The notes beneath the pieces are model-generated. The model had not been told where the DNA came from. It worked only from the letters and a program-made list of their open reading frames with translations, and searched no databases. Positions 1 to 4,205 of a DNA stretch of 6,547 nucleotides are shown piece after piece; position 1 is the first letter of the stretch, and each line of letters begins with the position of its first letter. The translations under genes were made by a program, and so were the position numbers. The DNA is taken from NCBI GenBank assembly GCA_023438965.1, contig JAEXPB010000164.1, positions 1 to 6,547 of the forward strand, given 5' to 3'. This DNA comes from Bacillota bacterium. Lineage in GTDB: Bacteria; Bacillota; Clostridia; Saccharofermentanales; UBA5734.

Positions 1-1688
1 AGCAAGAAACAATCGCCAATGCGGCTTTCCTGCAGAGTAGGATCGACACTGAACTAAATTATATTCTCCAGACAATCACTTATTTGCTGAATGATACAAC
101 CGTCACTTCGCTCGCTTATCAGCAAGAATCAAGCCAGACCGCCGAACATTTTACACTGCTCAGGGAGATCCAAAATCGGCTGTTGCTGCTCCGGGATAGC
201 AACATATTATTGCAGGATATAGCTATCCACTTTAACCGTAATCAGAAGGTGTTGACCTACAAGGATTATACCTATGAGGATCAGGCCGATTATACGGCAC
301 TTGTCGATCAGTTACGAGGGAGACAAGCTTTCTATACCATCATAGACAACGAATTGAGCATAGCGGATATGTACCCGACGAAAAACCGCTATAGCGACAA
401 ATATCCGGACTATTTGGTCCGAGCTTCACTTTCTGCGGAAGCATTGTCTAGATATCTTTCTGATTTCAGCGATATCCGACAGAAAAGCATTGCCTTATAT
501 CAGACCAGCAGCGGTTATTGTCTATATGGTCAAGCTAACCTGCTTGATCATGATGTATTGCGGAGTATCGTTCAAACAATTGGCCAGCCGGATAAAAACA
601 ACACCGCGCAAATCAAGACCATCAGTATATCTGGCGGTACTTATTATACTGTTACGTACTATTTACCGTTAATTGATTGCCTACTCGTTCAAGCCGTGCC
701 AATCACCCAGATTACCGATCGGCAAAAACAATATCAAACCTTTCTTACGGTCTTTACCATTTTGTCGCTATTGCTCTTCCTTGGGTATGCGATCATGACG
801 CAGCGGCTTGTTCATAAGCCAGTTAAGAAGCTTATTTCCGGTTTTTATGCTATAGGCTCGGGTCAATACGATGTCAAGATCAGCCTGCCGCATCCCGCCA
901 ATGAATTCCGCGACTTGATCGACAATTTCAACCGGATGGCCGCAAAGTTGGATGAGGCGGTCAACAAGCTCTTTCTGCAGGAGCTCTATGTCAAGCAGAT
1001 TGAATTGAAACAGCTGCAAATGCAGATCAATCCCCATTTCTTGTACAACAGCTATTTCATGCTCAGCCGGCTGGTCGCGCAAGAGGATCTGGAAAGCGCA
1101 AAAAAACTGGCCGAGCATCTGGGCGAATACTTCCAGTTTATTACCCGGAACGACAGCGACCGTGTCCCGCTGGAGCAGGAATGGCGGCATACCCGGAGCT
1201 ATTTGGATATCCAGGCGATTCGTTTCGAGCGGCGAATCGTTTTCGATATAGCGGAAGTACCGACCGCCTATCGGGACTATTCTGTACCTCGGCTGATCCT
1301 GCAACCGATTGTCGAGAATGCCCTGGAGCATGGCCTGAAGCATAAAATGCAGGATGGCCTGCTGCGGCTGGCCTTTAAAATCGATTCGGCTGGTTTGCAA
1401 GTCCTGGTTGAAGACAACGGCGACGAGATGACACCGGAGATCCTGGTAAACCTACAAAACAAACTTGCACCGGCTGCCCAATCGCCAGAAATGACTACTG
1501 CATTAATCAACATCCATCGGCGGCTGCAGCTAGCTTATGGGTTGGAATACGGTGTCACGCTTCGCAGACGTCAGGAGGGTGGTCTGCAGGTTATCCTCAA
1601 TTTGCCGCCGGCCACCGGGCAGATCGAGCCGGAAGTATCAGATGTGCCGGATCGAACGGCAGAATTGCCAGGCGGCGGGGAGGTTTGA
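1..1688 (+). CDS. Sensor histidine kinase, YesM-like (5' end outside window)
   Basis: Membrane sensor kinase that would autophosphorylate on His and pass the phosphate to the regulator encoded next. The frame is open to the left edge (first full codon at base 3), so the start and first membrane segment are missing; a TTG at 84 is only an internal codon. Counting from the codon at base 3, residues 1 to about 245 are an extracytoplasmic sensor region rich in Tyr and Asp, 246-265 a hydrophobic membrane helix, about 266-320 a HAMP linker, then the His_kinase family motif QINPHFLYNS with phospho-acceptor His345 (codon 1035-1037). The ATPase part shows an N box (ENALEHG, Asn439) and a G1 box DNGDEM at 471-476. 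The G2 region reads TTALINIHRRL, lacking the usual first glycine. Stop TGA lies one base before the regulator start. Family assignment is secure; the sensed signal is unknown. Confidence 0.93.
   Translation, partial: QETIANAAFLQSRIDTELNYILQTITYLLNDTTVTSLAYQQESSQTAEHFTLLREIQNRLLLLRDSNILLQDIAIHFNRNQKVLTYKDYTYEDQADYTALVDQLRGRQAFYTIIDNELSIADMYPTKNRYSDKYPDYLVRASLSAEALSRYLSDFSDIRQKSIALYQTSSGYCLYGQANLLDHDVLRSIVQTIGQPDKNNTAQIKTISISGGTYYTVTYYLPLIDCLLVQAVPITQITDRQKQYQTFLTVFTILSLLLFLGYAIMTQRLVHKPVKKLISGFYAIGSGQYDVKISLPHPANEFRDLIDNFNRMAAKLDEAVNKLFLQELYVKQIELKQLQMQINPHFLYNSYFMLSRLVAQEDLESAKKLAEHLGEYFQFITRNDSDRVPLEQEWRHTRSYLDIQAIRFERRIVFDIAEVPTAYRDYSVPRLILQPIVENALEHGLKHKMQDGLLRLAFKIDSAGLQVLVEDNGDEMTPEILVNLQNKLAPAAQSPEMTTALINIHRRLQLAYGLEYGVTLRRRQEGGLQVILNLPPATGQIEPEVSDVPDRTAELPGGGEV
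1677..1683 (+). promoter_or_regulatory. Ribosome binding site of the response regulator
   Basis: GGGGAGG lies six bases before ATG 1690 and inside the last codons of the kinase gene. It fixes 1690 as the regulator start: an in-frame ATG at 1537 would add 51 residues of kinase-overlapping sequence and would place the receiver's first strand far from the N terminus. The arrangement suggests translational coupling. Confidence 0.85.
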
Positions 1689-1689
1689 T

Positions 1690-3309
1690 ATGCGATTATT
1701 GAATGTTCTGATTATTGACGATGAGCCGTTCGTCGTCGACTGGCTGTCCAATCTGCTGGAATCCCAGGGTGACCTCGCCCTCGACATCGTCTGCGCCTAC
1801 AACGCCGCCGAAGCCATCGAGAAGCTGGAAAAGATCCGCATCGACATCATGATTTCCGATATCCGGATGCCGGACATGGACGGCCTGCAGCTGGCCCAGG
1901 TCGCCCTGCGCCACTGGAAGGCCTGCAAGGTCATGCTGTTGACCGCCCATGCTGATTTCCAATACGCCCATCATGCAATCAGCCAGGGGATCGTCAGCTA
2001 TATTTTGAAAACGGAAACCGATGCCAACATCCTCAAGGAACTGCAGCGAGTCATTCAGCTGATCGAGCAGGAATTCAACCAGACTCAGCTTCTGGAGGAA
2101 ACGCGGCGCGATCGTGACGCTTACCATTACCAGTTACAGCGTTATGCCTTTTTCCATTGGCTGAAAAACGACCACGCACCGTTCGCTCTGGGCCAATATC
2201 CAGGCATGTTAGGCTTCAAGCCCGAACCGGTCAGCTCTTGCCTCTTGATCGGTCAGATCAGTGTGGCGGACCAATCCGGCGGGCAGGCCGACGAACGGAT
2301 CTTCTTCCAGATTAAGGTGGCCATGCTGCGTTTCCTGCGCGAGTATATCGAGCATTACGCCATGGAGCTCGATCATCAGCAGATGATCTGGATCCTGCAG
2401 CCGCAGGCGGAATTCCAGTCCCGCTTCATCTTGCTGCTGCGCGGCCTGCTCGAACCGGTCCAGCAATTCTGCCAGGAGACCTACCGGCTGACCATCTCCT
2501 TCCAGCTCAGCGAGCTGACTGGCAATCCCGCCGACATCCCCCTGGCTTACCAGGCCAGCGAACTGCTGCTGCAGAGCATGCGCGCCAGCCGTGACGGCTA
2601 CATTTATACCTATTCACTGCCGGAAGCTCAGGAAATTGTCCGCCAAAATGAGGCCAGTCTGCCGTTGCGCTCGGCGATTTATGTCAAACAGATCCGGGAC
2701 GCGCTAGAGAACGACCAGCCGGGCGCCTGCAAGGCTGCGCTGTCCCGGATCTGCTCCGGTTTACGGTCCAGGCCGTCGCTGCAGGACAACTCGGCTTTGG
2801 AGACTTATTACTCGACCGCCCTGGTTTTCCTACATGAAATCAATCGCCGCAAACAGCCGGCCGCGGAAATGTTCTCCTACTTCCAGCCTTGGCGGCATCC
2901 GGACTGGGCAGCGGCTTGCCTCGATCTGGAGGCCCTTAGCAAGCAGCTTTTCGATCTGCAGGAGTCCGACCGGCAGCAAAATGCCAAGCATATCATCCAG
3001 CAGGTCGACCAGTACATTACCCAGCACATCCGGGAAGACATTTCTCTGACCGTGCTGTCCGATGTTGTCGGTTACAATGCGTCCTACCTCTCGCGCTTCT
3101 ATTCCGAGAAAACCGGCCAGACGATCAGCGACAGCATCGCCCGGCAGAAGATGAAACTGATCGACCAGTTGATGCGCGACCCGGCCTGTACGCTCAACCA
3201 GGTCGCCGAACTGGCCGGCTTCCGTTCGCGCACTTATTTCAACAACTTCATCAAGCGGGTGACCGACCAGAGCCCGCAGAAGTACCGGGATAACCTGGCG
3301 GGAAAGTGA
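1690..3309 (+). CDS. Response regulator, receiver plus AraC-type DNA-binding domain (YesN-like)
   Basis: Cytoplasmic transcription factor of 539 residues, the likely phosphorylation partner of the upstream kinase. The receiver domain (about 3-125) has the acidic pair Asp10-Asp11, phospho-acceptor Asp57 in SDIRMPDMDG, Thr85 in LLTAHAD, Tyr104 and Lys107 of YILK, so all key receiver residues are present. Residues about 130-430 form a helical linker with no domain I recognise, typical of the large YesN type. Residues 435-539 form the double helix-turn-helix of the AraC family: first HTH around LTVLSDVVGYNASYLSRFY, second around LNQVAELAGFRSRTYFNNF, ending in SPQKYRDN. ATG 1690 is chosen because of the GGGGAGG site and the receiver start. 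In this family such pairs often control nearby sugar transporters, but none is visible here, so targets are unknown. Confidence 0.95.
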   Translation: MRLLNVLIIDDEPFVVDWLSNLLESQGDLALDIVCAYNAAEAIEKLEKIRIDIMISDIRMPDMDGLQLAQVALRHWKACKVMLLTAHADFQYAHHAISQGIVSYILKTETDANILKELQRVIQLIEQEFNQTQLLEETRRDRDAYHYQLQRYAFFHWLKNDHAPFALGQYPGMLGFKPEPVSSCLLIGQISVADQSGGQADERIFFQIKVAMLRFLREYIEHYAMELDHQQMIWILQPQAEFQSRFILLLRGLLEPVQQFCQETYRLTISFQLSELTGNPADIPLAYQASELLLQSMRASRDGYIYTYSLPEAQEIVRQNEASLPLRSAIYVKQIRDALENDQPGACKAALSRICSGLRSRPSLQDNSALETYYSTALVFLHEINRRKQPAAEMFSYFQPWRHPDWAAACLDLEALSKQLFDLQESDRQQNAKHIIQQVDQYITQHIREDISLTVLSDVVGYNASYLSRFYSEKTGQTISDSIARQKMKLIDQLMRDPACTLNQVAELAGFRSRTYFNNFIKRVTDQSPQKYRDNLAGK

Positions 3310-3345
3310 TTGGTCAGCCAAAACTAAAGCCACACTCGCTCTTTT

Positions 3346-3356
3346 TATGATAGAAT
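3346..3356 (+). promoter_or_regulatory. Candidate extended -10 promoter for the lipoprotein gene
   Basis: TATGATAGAAT contains TGA directly before TAGAAT (3351-3356), which fits an extended -10 element (TGn plus a five-of-six -10 hexamer). No convincing -35 hexamer sits 16-18 bases upstream, as is common for extended -10 promoters. Transcription would start near 3363 and leave a leader of about 60 bases. I found no hairpin plus T-run between 3310 and 3421, so readthrough from the regulator gene is also possible. Confidence 0.5.
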
Positions 3357-3410
3357 CAATTTAGTGAAGTTTCCATCCAGCCGTAAGGTCTCGATCTTTC
3401 AAAAGTCCGG

Positions 3411-3416
3411 AAGGAG
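3411..3416 (+). promoter_or_regulatory. Ribosome binding site of the lipoprotein gene
   Basis: AAGGAG lies five bases before ATG 3422 and eight before the adjacent in-frame ATG 3425. The spacing slightly favours the second ATG; the two starts differ by one Met only. Confidence 0.75.
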
Positions 3417-3421
3417 CTGGC

Positions 3422-3964
3422 ATGATGAAGAAGTTTTCGTTTTTTATGATTTCAATGGCTCTGATTCTATGCTTATCCGGTTGTGCGAGCAAGTCCAGCA
3501 CCGCTGGCACGACAGCCGCAACGACCAAGGCTGCAACCACGGCCACAACAATTGCCGAGAGTACGGTTCTCAAGCCGGAGAAATTTGAGAACAACCAGTT
3601 TTCCGTTATCGCACCAGCCGGCTGGAAGAAGAATGATGTCGAAGGCGGTTTTCGCCTGTATAAGCGATATCCGTCCATGAGCGGCGAGTTCTACGAAATT
3701 ACGATCACCGGATCCAATCTGGCCGCCGATTTCGCCAAAAAGCAGATTGAAGCCCTCGCCAAGAAAAACGAAGGTACCGAAGCTGCCGAAGTTGATTTTC
3801 TGGGCAAGCGGTTCTGGACTTCATCCTATAAGGAAACCGGTGTTCCGCAGGTCAGTTATCTCTGTATCGAAAAGGGCGTGCTGATCACCGTCAAGTATGG
3901 CGGCCCGCTTTTTGAGAGCAATCCGGTTTTCAAGGAAATAACTGACACTGTGAAATTTAAATAA
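3422..3964 (+). CDS. Small secreted lipoprotein of unknown function
   Basis: A 180-residue predicted lipoprotein, anchored to the outer face of the cytoplasmic membrane. It begins MMKKFSFFMI, followed by a hydrophobic segment and the lipobox LSGC with lipidated Cys21. Residues 22-48 are a low-complexity Thr/Ala linker (about ten Thr) that would hold the domain away from the membrane. The remainder (about 55-180) starts with NNQFSVIAPAGWK and ends with ITDTVKFK, a beta-alpha pattern that resembles PsbP/DcrB-like lipoprotein domains; this is a resemblance by eye, not a confirmed family. No catalytic motif is visible and the mature domain has one Cys only (in SYLCIEKG). It appears to have its own promoter and stands alone between the two-component pair and the iron-sulfur protein, so its partner is unknown. 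Start 3425 is equally plausible. Confidence 0.88.
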   Translation: MMKKFSFFMISMALILCLSGCASKSSTAGTTAATTKAATTATTIAESTVLKPEKFENNQFSVIAPAGWKKNDVEGGFRLYKRYPSMSGEFYEITITGSNLAADFAKKQIEALAKKNEGTEAAEVDFLGKRFWTSSYKETGVPQVSYLCIEKGVLITVKYGGPLFESNPVFKEITDTVKFK

Positions 3965-4105
3965 GATCGAGCCAGCAGCCGTTTTCATAAAAGCAATAAA
4001 TTCTACCACAGAACATGCATTTGTCAATATGAATTGCACGCTCACAATTGCGTCGACTTTGAAATAGCACCGAACGCACAATGGGAGTATTCTTAAAGCA
4101 TGCCG

Positions 4106-4127
4106 ATCATGTGCAAGTTCACATGAT
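4106..4127 (+). repeat. Perfect 8-bp inverted repeat, possible operator
   Basis: ATCATGTG (4106-4113) and CACATGAT (4120-4127) are exact reverse complements separated by six bases, CAAGTT. The element is in the intergenic region about 80-100 bases before the iron-sulfur gene and its right arm overlaps the Fur-like box. No T-run follows, so it does not look like a terminator. The TGTG-N6-CACA layout is two bases shorter than a CRP site. Operator function is inference. Confidence 0.5.
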
Positions 4128-4148
4128 TATCGTTATCATGGTTTTCAT
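4118..4148 (+). promoter_or_regulatory. Weak candidate promoter of the iron-sulfur reductase gene
   Basis: TTCACA (4118-4123, five of six to the -35 consensus) and TTTCAT (4143-4148, four of six to the -10) are 19 bases apart, longer than ideal. The Fur-like box would lie exactly in the spacer, where a repressor would block polymerase. An AT-rich TAATAT at 4184-4189 is too close to the ribosome binding site to serve as the -10. The assignment is tentative. Confidence 0.25.
4124..4138 (+). promoter_or_regulatory. Fur-like iron box upstream of the iron-sulfur reductase gene
   Basis: TGATTATCGTTATCA matches the 7-1-7 Fur consensus TGATAAT-N-ATTATCA at 12 of 14 positions. It fits PerR (TTATAAT-N-ATTATAA) and Zur (TCGTAAT-N-ATTACGA) less well. 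It sits 67 bases before the start of a gene encoding a protein with many candidate [4Fe-4S] ligands, where iron control would make sense. The two half-sites are only five of seven symmetric to each other, so the call rests on the consensus match. Confidence 0.45.
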
Positions 4149-4158
4149 TTGGTCATTA

Positions 4159-4168
4159 GCCAGCTGGC
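4159..4168 (+). repeat. 10-bp perfect palindrome GCCAGCTGGC
   Basis: The sequence GCCAGCTGGC reads the same on both strands and lies 37 bases before the start codon, within the likely leader of the iron-sulfur gene. It has no loop, so it cannot form a normal RNA hairpin. It could be a short protein-binding site or chance. Confidence 0.25.
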
Positions 4169-4192
4169 ATTGAATATGAAAAATAATATCAC

Positions 4193-4197
4193 GGAGG
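4193..4197 (+). promoter_or_regulatory. Ribosome binding site that fixes start 4206
   Basis: GGAGG lies eight bases before ATG 4206. A second in-frame ATG at 4176 would add ten residues (MKNNITEDTK) but has no purine-rich site in front of it, so 4206 is preferred. Confidence 0.8.
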
Positions 4198-4205
4198 ACA
4201 CCAAG

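Noticed and set aside
84..86. TTG as start of the histidine kinase
   Set aside because: The frame is open to base 3, the upstream residues fit a sensor helix, no ribosome binding site precedes it, and the first membrane segment of the family would be missing.
768..1400. Minus-strand open frame of 210 codons
   Set aside because: It is opposite the kinase core with its conserved HAMP, His and N-box motifs; it has no plausible product.
1537..1689. In-frame upstream ATG extending the response regulator by 51 residues
   Set aside because: It lies within the kinase coding region, has no good ribosome binding site compared with GGGGAGG before 1690, and the added residues are basic, low-quality sequence before a receiver that normally starts at its first strand.
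3310..3346. Possible terminator after the response regulator (TTGG-TCAG-CCAA and a later T-run)
   Set aside because: The stem is only four base pairs and the T-run starts about 20 bases after it, so it is not a credible intrinsic terminator.
3978..3996. Possible hairpin TTTT-CAT-AAAA after the lipoprotein stop
   Set aside because: It has only four A-T pairs with mismatched flanks and no T-run; no credible terminator is visible here.
4106..4127. Inverted repeat as a CRP/FNR site
   Set aside because: TGTG and CACA are separated by six bases rather than eight, and the FNR core TTGAT-N4-ATCAA is absent.
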